The notes beneath the pieces are model-generated. The model was given only the letters and a program-made list of their open reading frames with translations, searched no databases and was not told the origin of the DNA. Of a stretch of 64,000 bases of DNA, positions 32,117-44,759 are shown piece after piece. The DNA is taken from positions 2,604,001 through 2,668,000 of the forward strand of contig CAUJLY010000002.1 in NCBI GenBank assembly GCA_963281155.1. The letters are read 5' to 3'. The translations under genes and the position numbers were made by a program. Source of the stretch: Rhabditophanes sp. KR3021 (Eukaryota > Nematoda > Chromadorea > Rhabditida > Alloionematidae). Position 1 is the first letter of the stretch, and each line of letters starts with the position of its first letter.

Positions 32117-34164
32117 TGTTCCTTGTTTATATACTTTTCTCAGCTTTTAGTGTTGAATATGTATAAGCTGTATGTACCTGATATTTTTAGCTAAAATAGA
32201 AACAAAATTTAAATATCTAAATAAAATAAGGCTGGCAGGGAAAAACGAATAGTAAGAATGTGAATCACTTAGATATGTATAAAATAGTTGTTTTCACTAA
32301 AAAATAAAGTGGTCGTCAATGGTAGAGGGCCTTTTTATGGGGCCAATTTGATAACAAATATATAGTTTAAAAGGAGATTGATTACAATTTGTTTTGGTTT
32401 TAATGTCGAAATGCGAATATAAAAAAGGTATAAGGGTATATAAGGAAGGTGTGTATGGATACTAATATTGTGATATACATATACCTGGCAGGGGTCTTTA
32501 AAATGCTAAAAGATAAAACCTTGGTGTGTTTCGATTTTTTGTTTGCTAGTGTTTGGTTTTTATAAATAACAGAGGTAAGGTCACTTTCACTCTGGTTAAA
32601 GGGTAAAAGATATGGGAACAACAAAAGAAATAATAACATGTTTTCCTTATATATAGATAAATATAGATGGGCATGTACAAAACATAAGTATAAAAAGTTT
32701 TGAAAGTCTAAAAAATTTCTTGGATGATAAGCACAAAAAGTTGGTTGGATGATAAGTATAGAAGTTGGTTGCATTTTAAGTCTTAATTACGAAACGATAC
32801 CACTACACATAACACTTACTTACTTACATCACCAAATTATTTCTAGAGACGAAATAAGAAAAAGGGTTGATTGGCTTAATAATAATATAGATAGATACTT
32901 AATTTCATTATATATTCTAAAAAAGGATGACGAAACAGTACACAATAAAAAATGCATGTAGATGTACCATCTCAAAAATATTATATAATATCTATTTCTA
33001 AGGTTCGTTAATATCTTATCATCATCATATGGAAGTCATTGGTGAATTGTTAGTTGGGTTGTGGTTGGTTCGTACATCTCCAAGACATAAATTTCATTCA
33101 CCCCCAAAACATACATCAATCGAAGATGTTGTAAGAGACCAAAAAATAAGTTTACAAAATGGTACATCTTTTATTGGTAGTAATAGTAAGTAGTTTTGTT
33201 GTTGGTATATAAAAACCTGATGCACATACTATTTATTTCATACTTTTCCATTCTTTTTCATACTATATATAGATGACTGCGCATGCATTAAATACATTAC
33301 AATAAATATATTTCAATTGCTCCAGGCTAAATTATTGAAACTTGTTGTATAAAGGTGTTTCCTTCACTGTTTTCACACCATTTTTCAATTCATCATTCTT
33401 TGTTTGGAAAGAATGCTATTTTTTGTACTCTTATCATTACCTCTAATACAATTAGGTTCTTTTTCTTATTTGATTCCTCTTTTTCTTACGTCGGTTTTCT
33501 TCTAACATTAGTTGGTTGAGTAGCCATGATATGTTGTACCCAAACTAATAAGTATTTATGTTTTACATTTTTGATGAGAAAGTTGCAAAAAACAATGACA
33601 CATCACATCGACAAATAATAAATAAATAATATATTACTACTATGAAAGGAAAGCAATTCAGCTGTTTTTACAAAGCCAACATCCTAACACACCCATCAAT
33701 CAACCGCGGTAATAATAATCAGAAAAATGCACAACATATACAACAATTATTGTTAAAATATTACACTAAAAATAATTTATACTAATAGTTACTTATATGG
33801 CTAAACATACCACATCTTCTGAAAAAGGACGATCAAAAAAGTTGGGTATTCTCGAAAGCCTTCCCCCCTATAGAATACTCATACACCGATACACCAAATG
33901 ATCACCTTAATGTCACATAATATAACTAATATATCTAATATATTAGAAGTGTAAGTATGCACAATGTACATAGTAATAATAAATTAATAATAGAGAGGGT
34001 AGCTAAGCAATTTGGGATGTTTTTTTGATGGATAGTTAATAGCTGCCATCTACTGGCACATCAAAAGTGTTAGTTAATTTACCGCAATGAATCAACTGCA
34101 CAAAAAAGAAGGCGCACAAATAAGGTCAACGGCAGTGTAAACTTAATTATGAAATTAAAATTTG
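32117..34164. other. Long gene-free stretch
   Basis: About 2 kb, the longest region here without a gene. Short chance frames only. It is rich in TA/AAT runs (for example near 33.62 and 33.93 kb) with pyrimidine-rich patches at 33.36-33.50 kb. It may hold the upstream regulatory DNA of the divergent PDZ and MIG-18-like genes. No tRNA or other RNA gene is evident by eye. Confidence 0.45.
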
Positions 34165-34172
34165 TATAAATA
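34165..34172 (+). promoter_or_regulatory. TATA box of the MIG-18-like gene
   Basis: TATAAATA about 75 bases before ATG 34243, followed about 25-30 bases later by a pyrimidine/CAGTTAC initiator-like site. Confidence 0.45.
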
Positions 34173-34242
34173 TAAGTGAGAAATCATTTTTGACAGTTAC
34201 TCGTGCGGTGTGCCTGATAGAATATACTTACTAGTGATAAGT

Positions 34243-35405
34243 ATGAGCGTGCATTTTACAAAGGTTGTTGTTGCTTTAATTGGCCTGCTAGCTGTAGTAG
34301 ATTGTGGTGAGGAGAGATCTCTTGTATTGGTGCCACTTGGACAGGACCCTAAGTCTTCTGTTCATAAGGTCGTGATACCGTTGGCTGCTGACGGAAGTAC
34401 GCCTAGCTTACCCTGCGTTTTGGCAGATTCTGGTGTTCATGAGCACGGCCAAACATTTACCAAGGGTGCTTTCCATTATCGGTGTGTAAATGGAACAAGC
34501 GAGGTTATCGGTAAGTGTTTTCGTATTTATATTTTAATGTCCTTTCTTAGCATGTATTTCAAAAGATAATGCCGTTATTCAAATCGGCAGAACTTTTATT
34601 AAAGAAGGAACTATGCACAAATGCATTACAAAGGGCAATTCAGTTGCCTACGAACAACAAAACACGTGCTATCAAAATGGTATCAACTACGACATTGGCG
34701 ATACTTGGAGAAACGGAACGTTCCAAGTTAAATGTCAAGCTACGGGAGTTGCTATTACTGGTAAGTGAAGAACAAAAACAAGTAAGACATCAAATTTAGG
34801 TTGCTACTCCAAAAATGAAAGCCCTGAATTTTTATTAAAATTAGGAGAAAGCAAAAGACAAAAAGCAATGAAGCATTCTTGCTTGGCAGAGAGTGATGGC
34901 AAAGTTCGTTATACGTCTGTAATGGTAGGGTGTGAAAGAGATGGTGAAATTTACAAGGAGGGGGATATCTTTTCAGATAAACATATAAGATTTATGTGCA
35001 ACTCCGACGGCTCTTCAAAAGGTAAATACATTCAAAATAACAGTTTTAAGAATCTGCATATAGATTCAAAAATGTTTTGTGAATATTAACACATTTCTTT
35101 ATAGTCCTAGGATGCTGGGATGAAGAAAATAAGGTTTTTGTTGAGTTGGGCAAAGACGTTTTGATAAAGGAAATTGTTTATAGATGTTATCGTTCCGACA
35201 AAACAACTTTTTTTCAAAGGTAAGAATGCATAATATTTAAGGATTATTTGCTTACTCTGTTTGTAATGCAAAAATAAGGTTGTGACGAAGTACAATTATT
35301 AAAATACACTTTTATAGATATCAATGTAAATCAAAATCATTTGATGAATGCATTAAATCGGCACCTAACGGGAAGAGAAAGAGAACCGTGAGTATGAAGC
35401 ATTAA
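34243..35405 (+). CDS. Secreted protein with MIG-18-like fibronectin-I-type repeats
   Basis: Exons 34243-34510, 34551-34760, 34800-35021, 35105-35219 and 35318-35405 give 300 residues; three introns are 39-83 bp. Nematode MIG-18-like secreted proteins carry short Cys-paired modules related to fibronectin type I and act in the extracellular matrix during cell migration. A signal peptide (HFTKVVVALIGLLAVVDC) is followed by four or five modules with the pattern C-x-n-G-x-G-x-C; clear ones are CYQNGINYDIGDTWRNGTF and GCERDGEIYKEGDIF, each ended by a Cys. Exon borders fall between modules in phase 1, typical of shuffled extracellular units. The C-terminus is basic (NGKRKRTVSMKH). Confidence 0.7.
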
Positions 35406-35512
35406 TAAGTATAAAAAAATTAGTACCACTTCAATTTAATGTGGTGAACTGGCAAAGAAAGTATAATTGAATTTTACATATTCTTAACATCATCTAACAA
35501 ATAATAATTAAA

Positions 35513-36916
35513 TTAACTGTTATTTTGTGTTGCCAATAAATCATATTCTCTTTGAATTACATCCTCAATTGTCCATTTATTTTTAACAACCAATTGTTCA
35601 TTATTTGAAACCATTATTTCTTTTATACATTTAGCATTGTCTTCTTGTTCGTAGTTGAAAAGTATCTTTGTGTATTTATTCCGAATCTGCTCGTAAACAA
35701 CATTATCATCATATAATTTTGATGTTAAATCACTGCTTAGTTGGAGATGAAACGTCTTAATGTTAGGTGGAAGTTCACCCTTTCCTAGGATTTGAATGCA
35801 ATTGCTAAAAAAGTTATTCCCACATTCCATAAATGACAGTGTGTTGATTGTTGTTGGCAATCCAGTTAAAATAGAAGACGCTGATGACGAGTCAAGGTTT
35901 TTACCATTAAGTCGGAGTATTCGCAAGTTTGTAAATTGCTGCAAAAAACACAAACATTATAAATATGTGCAAATTATGAATATCTACACACATGTATAGT
36001 TACATAATCTAATTAAAAAAGCGTATTAATTAATGAGTGTATTATTTTGTAAGATTTAATGAATATTAATGAGATGATTATTGCATACCTTAATACATAC
36101 TTTCCCGATTACGGAGATAAAGTCGTCATCCATGTAATTGTAATTAAGTGATAAACATTTGATGTTTTGTTTGTGGGCGATGCCTTCAATCAAGTCAAGC
36201 AGAGTTTCTTTTCGTGGACAAATAAAACCTTGATAAATGGAAAGGCATTGGAGTTGATTCCAAGTTGACAAAATTCTATTCATTCTTTCTTTTGACGGTA
36301 CTTCAAACTCGTCTTCTGGTTCTTTCATGCCTACGTCACTTTCTATTGTTAGCGAATGTTTGTTTTTGCAAGATTGTAAAATGGAAACAAAACAACAGAA
36401 TGTTTGTATTTTTATGTTTTTGAAAGTCCAAAAGCCAATATCAAGTACCAAGTCTGTACAATAAATGAAAAGGCAATTGTTTCTAAATTTGCGTTCCAAA
36501 TGCCCAGTATTGTTGTAAAGATAGGAAATTGAGAAATAATAAGTAATTTTTTTAATTTTTAAAAGTCTTACAACATCAAGTTCACTAATTTCACCAGTAA
36601 ATTCATCATTACCATGCTCATCTGCATCAACATCAGTAACATTCAAAACTAAATCACAATCGTCTTCACCCATCCAAAACAAATAATTGACACACCGTAT
36701 TTCTTCCTTTTTTAAAAAAATGTCTTTTAAGTTGGGGAATTGTTTTGCATATCCTTTAAGCCAATCAAAATCGTTTTTATTAGTAAGACCGCTAACAACT
36801 AGTTTTGTAACAACATTTTTTAGTGATGGCGTGTTCAAGTCAAATGTTTCAGCAATGTCATTTTCGTTCTTTTGCACTTTCAAAGTGTCTTTTTCTTCTA
36901 GCTTACCAAAAAACAT
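35513..36916 (-). CDS. Leucine-rich-repeat-like protein, unknown function
   Basis: Exons 36089-36916 and 35513-35938 (150-bp intron) give 417 residues. Repeating hydrophobic units such as FPNLKDIFLKKEEI, QLQCLSIYQGF, NIKCLSLNYNYMDDDF, FTNLRILRLNGKNL and TINTLSFMECGNNF resemble irregular LRRs (RNase-inhibitor or F-box-associated type). No F-box, signal peptide or membrane segment is seen. Nematodes have large families of divergent LRR/F-box proteins, often substrate receptors for ubiquitin ligases, but the role here is open. Convergent with the MIG-18-like gene, only about 110 bases apart. Confidence 0.65.
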
Positions 36917-37567
36917 CTAAAATGGATTGTTTAATTTACTAAAAACACAATAAGTTCATCAAATGACTAGTCAATTAGGGAAACGATAGAAATACACGTT
37001 TTTTGGTCATTAGAAGTTTACCCTAATTTTAATACACGGTCCAATAAAAAACATACTTAAATTTATGTATGTAAAATACTTAATATTTAAATAAAATCAG
37101 GAAGTATAGTAAGTATATCCACATAATAATTTATTACGTCCAAAAACCCAATTGGATTAAAAATGTGTGTTAATGGCTGGATTTGTCAAATTGACCGTGT
37201 TATAAAATAAATTAAAAGAACACAACAATTAGTATTATATAAGTCTTTTTTCAACAAATTTATTGTTATTTTGACTGTTTTGTGTCAGAATGATTAATTA
37301 AATGTCACATTTATAAGTTTATGTCTAAAGGCACGTTTGATTGTCTAGTCAAACCAAAATATCTCAAAAATTAAACTTCTGGCGGTAAAAATGTTGGTTG
37401 TTTGTAAGGAAAGACTCGTACATACGATAAAAGGGACCCTAATAAACATGTAAATATGCTTCCTTCCAATTTGAAGCCTTATCATCGATACAACAATCCA
37501 TTTTGACACAAATATACGCTTAACTAGATATATTTATTAATAATTTATATAAACACCACCAACAAAG
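36917..37567. other. Intergenic between divergent genes
   Basis: AT-rich, with no open frame of note. Likely promoters for the LRR-like and synergin genes. Confidence 0.4.
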
Positions 37568-38716
37568 ATGAAGGCTATTTTGAAGAGTAGGAAAAAAGTT
37601 ACATCACAATTTGCTGCTGGTAATATATTTTCCTCTGACAAGAGTAGTAAAAACAATAAAAACACTGAACCCGGTACGTAATAGCTGATGACAATATGTA
37701 AAATAATCTATTTTTGTCTCTTTTCAGCACCTTTTTTCAATGGAGGTCTGCTCCCACCATCTTTACTGAATGAAGCATTAATTCCAAAATTTTATCAAGA
37801 AGCTATTTACTGCTGTGGAGCCACAACATCCACATCCAATCCCATAACGCCACAAGTATATAATATGATGGTAACTTCTCAGCTTCCGAGGGACATATTG
37901 GGGGACATATGGTCTTTGGTCAATCGAACGCTGCCCGGCCAACTAACTCGCCAAGAATTCTTCTCATGCCTCGCTTTAATAGCTTTAGCACAAAAGGGTC
38001 AAACTATTTCACATTTATCAACGCTTTCTCAGTTACCGATTCCGTATCTACAACCTTACTCTGGTGTTTCCTGTAGCAAGATTAATAATCCACTAAGAAA
38101 AGACGCAAACAAGTCAATTAATCATGGCGAAAAGCTTGGAGAAAGTTCTTCAAGGTTAGACAGTGAAAAGGTTGATGACGTCAAGAGTGTAACTGTTTTG
38201 TTACCACAGTACATGACAAACATTAAATCGGGTGATGGAATAAACTTGGTTATTAATAACTGGACAAGCATGCTGATGAAAGCAGTTAAAATTATTGAGG
38301 AGGCCAATGGAATGTTAACTGAAAACCATTATGCTTCAATTGAAGTCGTTCAAACAGAACGAGGGTTAATGTTTGTTCATTCTTTGGCAGCAATTCATAA
38401 AGTAGTCAAACGGTTAATGGGTTCAATAGCTAATTATTGCCCAGAGAATATTCAGCTCCTGGAATACGTTCAAAATTTCAGTGAAACATGGGCCAACTTA
38501 TTAGAACTGCAATTTTTCAATGAAGCAATTGAGAAAATGGAGAAAGTTGAAGTATCAGGTGAATATCAAAAAGAAATGAGCCACTGTTCAATTTGTGCTC
38601 GTCCGATTGTTTCTCCAGACAAACCAATCCACCATTCAATCAAACCATACCATCTCGAATGCCTCAACTTCTGGTCCAATTTAATTTCACAATCCATTCC
38701 AATTCACTGTATATAG
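37568..38716 (+). CDS. SYNRG: Short gamma-synergin (AP-1 clathrin adaptor partner)
   Basis: Exons 37568-37673 and 37728-38716 (54-bp intron) give 364 residues. Gamma-synergin binds the AP-1 clathrin adaptor at the trans-Golgi/endosome. Two family ends are present: an EH domain (residues about 45-125) with LPRDILGDIWSLVNRTLPGQ and LTRQEFFSCLALIALAQKGQ, and the C-terminal module with helical TEVIQ-like residues (IEVVQTERGLMFVHSLAAIH) and a Cys/His cluster (HCSICARP, YHLECLNFW). The long disordered middle of vertebrate synergin (over 1000 residues, with AP-1-binding DFxDF-type motifs) is almost absent, leaving a Ser-rich linker of about 60 residues. Confidence 0.78.
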
Positions 38717-39307
38717 TCTATTTATGAATAAATATATACGGTCTTCTCTATTTACAATCACCACCATAATAAACAGGTAGAATAGGAGTATGTGTCACCT
38801 TATCACGGAATAGCTCTTTTTTACGTATCCAGATATTTCCAATTATATGATCGTAAAGTAAAAGCGAAAATGTGGTTGTAATCTTTAGTTTGTGTTAGCC
38901 AAAAAATTGATATGTATTTATTTGCAGATGTGCACAATACAAATTTATTACAATAGTACGATCTTTATTTATAATTGTTTTTATTATTATTCAATTTGAA
39001 CTTAAGCAAATAAAGCAGTTCTGTCTTGAGTAAGGCAGGTGTTATTAACTTTATTACAATCGGGTTAATTAAAAAATAATCATTTCTTATTTATTAACTA
39101 ATAGTGTTAAATAGTATTAAATAGTATTAGATAATATTAAATATCATTAGTTAAGACTTAAAGTCGACTTAAAGCTCTGCTTATAAGTATATTCATTGAT
39201 AAAAAGAAGCAAAAATAGGTAACCCCATTTATGTTATCAATTTACCAATCTTGGCCTTCAAAGGATTAGCACTAAGCTGATTTAATTTCGAACTACCGCT
39301 TATAATC
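38717..39307. other. Intergenic, contains a small tandem repeat
   Basis: No gene. It carries the five-unit 10-bp repeat at 39101-39150 and the putative promoter of the GPCR gene. Confidence 0.4.
39101..39150. repeat. Tandem 10-bp repeat, five units
   Basis: Five adjacent 10-base units drift from atagtgttaa and atagtattaa through atagtattag and ataatattaa to atatcattag. A degraded minisatellite about 160 bases upstream of the GPCR start. Confidence 0.7.
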
Positions 39308-40959
39308 ATGGCTTATACTATATGTTTTGATTATTCAACTATTCCTAATAACTTTGAACCTTTGATCTCAAAGAATGATGTTTCTCCTCCTGTTAATAAT
39401 AATTGGACAAATATTTGTTCACCCGGAGAAGATCAAACTATCCTTCAATATGATGAAGCCAAAAATTATGTAAGTCGCATATTTCGTAATTAAAGATAAC
39501 ATAATTTAGCTTGCAGACTCAGTTATTCCTACCTCGACGATGATTCTTTCCTTAATCGGATTTATAGTTAATCTATTTTTTATTTATATTGTTTATATTG
39601 GAATCAAGAAAAAAATACTGCCATTTAAGGGTTATTCTTTAATGTTTAATCGATCCATAACAGACGCTGTCGTCGCTTTTGTCACTTTTGTATTTGTGGT
39701 TCTACATAAATTTGATGTAGTTCTTGAAAACAGTCCTTCACCACAAGGAGACAACTCAACCAATCAAACACAGCATTGTTATGTTTTAGAGTACATGATC
39801 CCCCATGGCAAGACAGTCTTCACACTTTTACTAACGATAGACTTTTGGTCTGTCTCGGGCGCATACAGTGCCTTAGCTATAATCACATACATCGCGGTTC
39901 GGCATCCAGTTTACACAAGAAGCAATATGACAGACCGAAAAATCATCTTTGGCATGATCATCATATGGGTGATCGGAGTCATTTACAGCATTATTGTGGT
40001 TCTAATCAGCTCAAATAATGCCTTCAATGTGTTTAGTTCTTCCGCTGATCTTATCCAATGGACTGTCTCAACGAATGACTACGTCTTGTCAATATCAAAC
40101 ATTGGAATCGTATTTTTGGCATTTTGCGCAGTTGTTGTTTCATACCTGTCAATTGTTATATATTTATGGAGACATAAGCAAGCATCTGGCAGTGCTCACC
40201 TTCATTTCCTTAAGTTAGGAAGGATGGGTCTGAATATATCGATGTTTGCAGTTACTTGTATGGTCATGGCTGCATTTGTGGCGTTGCCTATTTTTTTGAA
40301 ATCGAAGATAGATGATTTGAAGCATTTGTCAATGGTAAGATTCTTTGTGTAAGATTTATGTGCTCCCGTTTTTAAATTAATTAAGTAAGTATGTTCTTAA
40401 TATGCTCATGATTAATTGTTTCTTTAATTTAATTGATATACCCATATCACTAGAATGATGACGTTAACCCGATTAAATATACATACCTTATCATAAAATG
40501 TCCTGTTGATGGTGTGAAAGTATGGTGATAAAAATGTACTAATTTCAGAAATCTACTTGCCAATCAGCTCTTTCAACATATGAATTAAGTTATTCTATGA
40601 CAGTGTGGACAACAATCGCCATGATTGGGTGGATGGCTAGAATAATCATTGATCCAATGCTAAATATAGTGTTAGATACTAGGTTTATGCAAGTAGTCAA
40701 GACGACAGTTTTATTTGAGACCGTAAGATCAACATCAGCTTCCTTATTGAAAAGCAGTAAAACATCAACTCCAAACCTTGATAGCAGTAAAGACTTTTTG
40801 ACCAAGTGTGCTCGCCTGAACGTTTATCCTAGTAGTGTCACGGTCCCAGAGGGGAATCATTACTTCCGTTACAACACAACGCCCCAGGCAGTCATTGATA
40901 AAATAGAAGCTAAAAAGAAACGCTTCGCCCATGTACATATGGACCAACGAGTACTATAG
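39308..40959 (+). CDS. Rhodopsin-like seven-helix receptor, nematode type
   Basis: Exons 39308-39469, 39510-40334 and 40549-40959 give 465 residues. An extracellular N-terminus with an NWT glycosylation site precedes seven hydrophobic segments: TM1 MILSLIGFIVNLFFIYIVY, TM2 around AVVAFVTFVFVVLH, TM3 ending AIITYIAVRHPVYT, TM4 IIFGMIIIWVIGVIYSIIVV, TM5 NIGIVFLAFCAVVVSYLSIV, TM6 ISMFAVTCMVMAAFVALP, TM7 IAMIGWMARIIIDPMLNIVL. The DRY position reads TYI followed by AVRHP, and the NPxxY position reads DPMLN. These are common departures in nematode chemosensory-type receptors. Ligand unknown. A long Ser/Thr-rich C-tail follows. Confidence 0.85.
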
Positions 40960-41087
40960 AAACACAAACAGTAATATGTACATAACGATTACAACTTTTT
41001 ATTGATAATAATAATTTTTGTCATAAATATAATTTAAGTATTTAATAAATTATTTGGAATCTTTACCCGTGACATCTGGAAATTTGA

Positions 41088-42095
41088 TTAAGTAGGGACC
41101 AATTTACAATATGGAGTCCATTTTAAATCGCAGTGCAGATTAACATTAATGATGACTGCTTGATATGATTTATTGGTGTTGGCAAATGTTTGGACAGTTC
41201 TTGATTTAATTTCATAGGAAGTTGATTCAAGGCCAGATATACGATCTCTTTGACGGGAAAACTAAAAAATGTTGCCATTAAATATTTCGTTACCACTTAC
41301 CTTTTTTTGAATTCCTACTTGGACATAGTCGCGTTTTCGTTCTTTCCCATGAATATGCTTGAACGTATTTGATCTATCTGTGGTCAAATTTTGTGGTCTT
41401 ACGATGTGATCCGTTAAACCTGCGTCTTTCAATCGTAAAAAGAACTCATCATCTTCTAGCCCCCATCCCCAATATTTATTTGACATTCCATTAACTTTTT
41501 TGTAATCAGCCATCGTTAACATCAAAACACCGCCGATAAATTTTTTATAGTCATACCTTCAAAATTTAGTGAATTTCAATAATGTAAGGGTTACCTCTTA
41601 ATAGGATGATAAGGACCAGCCGAAATATGTTTAACTGATCCATTTCCGGGGAACGTGTATGACAAATTTTGATTCAAGGGTAATAGGTCCACATCATGCA
41701 TCACCATATAATCACATCTTAATCGATCAGACTCTTTGTAACCAACATTAATCATGGAAGCTCTGTTAAATCTGAATTGGTCTGTCTGATTCATCACCAA
41801 TATAGAATGCACAACTTTTTGTTTATCCAGAAACTCACTGATATGTGGAACGAACTCTGTTAACTCTTGATACCTGTCTCTATAAGGTACAATTACACAT
41901 AGTTTGTGTGTGTTAATGTTCAAGATAATGGACCTAAATTTGTGGTATTATTAATAAATTAAAAAGCACCACTTACGGGTAATTTTTGATATCATCCTTT
42001 GAAAAAACAATTAAATTAGCCAACAAATAAACGAACAGGCATATAACGATAGTAATAATACAATTTTTCAATCTTCTTTTTCCATATCGATCCAT
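41088..42095 (-). CDS. B4GALT7: Beta-1,4-galactosyltransferase 7 (glycosaminoglycan linker)
   Basis: Exons 41977-42095, 41595-41933, 41301-41556 and 41088-41261 give 295 residues. B4GALT7 (SQV-3 in C. elegans) adds the first galactose to xylose in the proteoglycan linker in the Golgi. Seen: a type II signal anchor (IITIVICLFVYLLANLIVF), the LCVIVPYRDR start of the catalytic domain, the metal-binding MHDVDLLPLN, the FIGGVLMLT block and the acceptor/metal motif WGWGLEDDEFFLR. The C-terminus ends in a Cys pair region (HCDLKWTPYC). Length matches animal B4GALT7. Confidence 0.93.
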
Positions 42096-42391
42096 GATCC
42101 TAATCAGTCTTCTACTCAAAAAAAGTAAACTCAAAAAGGAAGCAACAAAAATTTAATATTCAATTTTGGACACTGCATACGTTGAAGATATAATGTTAGG
42201 GTGTGGTGGAAAGATGTCTTCTTATTTTATGTAAAAGCATATGTTGGGTTGGGTGACTTAAAAATGCATAGACAAACACACGTTTTATTACTTCACACTA
42301 AATACAAGTAATATGCATAGTTAATTTAAACCATACATAACTTTAGTTATTATTTTAAACATGAAAACATTTATTAGAAAAATAACAATCA

Positions 42392-43935
42392 TTATAGATA
42401 AAAACTTTTTTTAACTTTAAACGTATAAAACAACAACAAATTAACAAATAACGAAATGTAAAGGTTTATCTTTTCTTGGCGAAGAAAGCTTTCTTTTCCA
42501 GGAACATTTTTCAAAGTGGCCATATTTTTTGTTTTGAACTTCATCTCCTCGCTTATAGTGGCGTTGGTCTTCATACATCCTATATTTTCTAACATGACTG
42601 AGCATCTTCTTTCTGGCAATCCCAGTTCGTGGGAAAGAGTTGATATTGGAACATTCATTGTGGGTTGATTGATAATGAGGTACAAGACCATGGTATGTGC
42701 TATTAATTTATCTATAGTAAGAACATTTAACCTGAGGCCCGTTTTTGCTGGCTCGCAATCTCCGAAAAACTCATGTTCTACCAAGCTCCTAAAGTCAGCT
42801 GGGACGTCAGGAAGACCAACCTCATCAGCTTTGTAGTATCTTTTGCTTTTGCCAACAGAAATTGCGATTTTGAACATTATATGGCACTTCATCAATAAAT
42901 ATCCAAATTTCTTCTTATCGCTTTGCTTTCTAAGGGATGAAATCAATGCAATGATCATCTTTGACACACCCAAAGTAGCTAACTCTTCTGTCTCCTTGGA
43001 TTCGAAGAAATCAACACTCAACTCAGACAATTCATTGTAATTTTCTTCGCTAATAAACTGGTCAACTGGATAGATATTTTCCGGTTTCTTGGCGTCCCCA
43101 TTGAATTTAGGGAGAATATTTCCTTGAGTTTGTTTTTCCATGGAGGTGATGGCAGCGATTCCAGAGACATTGTGATCTACTTTTTTGTCCATATTGGTAA
43201 TGGACGAGAAGGCAGTGTCAGCAAGAGCCAACATAGTATCTTGGTCAACTCTTCTCTTGTCTACATCATTCAGCATTTGGCGTTTCTTGGTTGATCCAAA
43301 GTCGTTTGTTAGGTTGTTTCGTTTAGACAAAAATTCATCTGTCTTGATGGCATTGTTAGTACCATAGTCGACATTCTTAACAGCAATTTCCCCCTTAAGC
43401 CAGGCATCCTTGTCGCCTACAACTTGCGATGACATTGAAATTAATTCAACTGGTTTGAAAGTAGCCTTTTTAGTTTTCTTATTGACGTATGCAACTAAAT
43501 ATTCGTTCCCTGAATCAGTGAGGTTTTTTCGTTTGAGAGATCCAACATTCAAGGTACTTGATTGGTTGTTCTAAACGAAATTAATTAGAGATAAATTAAA
43601 TTTAAACTTACTGGATCATTAAGACAATATTGGACTTCTCCATTTTGAAACGTAACCTCTCTAAAGGTAACAGATTGGATATTTTTGACCGTTTGATCGC
43701 CAAATAACATCACCAAATCCTTCTTAGACTTTTTTCTTTCGACTAATTGAGTGTGACGAGCAGGTGTCTCAAAGGTGGCATTATCCGACTCGGAAAACTC
43801 CACAATACTATCTACGACACTCATAGACTTCTTACCCATCTTTCGTTTATAAATATTGTAAAAGTGATTACATTCCAAGGGATTCATAGTTGATTCAAAG
43901 TTTCGTGGCGAGAGTCCTTGGTTTAGAGCATTCAT
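42392..43935 (-). CDS. POLR1E: RNA polymerase I subunit RPA49
   Basis: Exons 43612-43935 and 42392-43570 (41-bp intron) give 500 residues. RPA49 with RPA34 forms a TFIIF-like module of RNA polymerase I, and its tandem winged helices act like TFIIE. Seen: the N-terminal dimerisation barrel (SVVDSIVEFSES to TFREVTFQNGEV), a linker with the family basic motif FGSTKKRQMLNDVDKRRVDQ, and a helical C-terminal domain (LRLNVLTIDKLIAHTMVLYL; ELGLPERRCSVMLENIGC). The last 25 residues are odd: a hydrophobic run-on after KNVPGKES, whereas a one-base shift gives the more typical basic ending FLEKKAFFAKKR. A small C-terminal frameshift is possible. Confidence 0.8.
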
Positions 43936-44759
43936 ATTAAATTTGATTTAACTAAGTACCCAAATAAACTTTGAAGCTCAAATTAAAAACGCTTCTCAAA
44001 TGATATGTAAAATAGATTAAGAAACCGTTTTAAAATGAAGTTGATCTAATTAATTGGACGTGAACAGCACACAAAGATCTACTATATACATGCATGTCCA
44101 TTGCATAGCTTTTTTGGTCAACTTCTTTACGAACATCCAATTAATAGATGGTAGTTAATGTTAACATATAAACAATGGTAAAGATACATCACCTAACTTT
44201 TAATTTAACAAGCCGGCATCAAGTCTTTAAAAAAGATCTTTTTCTCATATGACATAAAACACAGCAGGATCGTGAAAGTAGGATGATTTAAAAAGATTGT
44301 CGGCTTCCTTCAAAGGAATCAACATAAAATTTTGAACTGGCATATTCATCTGTCTGACTTAGATAGAGATGCGTACTAATAGTGGAGGAGAGCGAGTCCG
44401 ATCTACACACAAACATACACACACCACATCACAACAATCATATTTATACATTATTAATCTATCCCTTTCCAAGCATCTGGGCAGAGAATTTACGCGGCAA
44501 AATGTTATAATATAATGTTGTTGGCTTGTTCGTTAAAGCAGCCTTTTAAGGTGGTTTTATTTACCATTTAAGTCTTTTGTCCGTTTGGGGAACTTTGTTT
44601 AAAGTTTTATTGTTCCCAAATATTAGTAAATAACTTTTTGATTTGAGAGGCTTTTTTTATTTAACATTTTATTGCTGCGTATATTAATCGATCACGACAG
44701 TATATTGGCATTTTCTGACCACTTCTATTATTCAGACTAACCATTAACAACAGGACAAA
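43936..44759. other. Intergenic between divergent genes
   Basis: No gene. It contains a CA-rich patch (about 44400-44440) and AT-rich DNA, with an ATTATTCAG acceptor-like site about 30 bases before the ATG at 44760. Confidence 0.4.
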
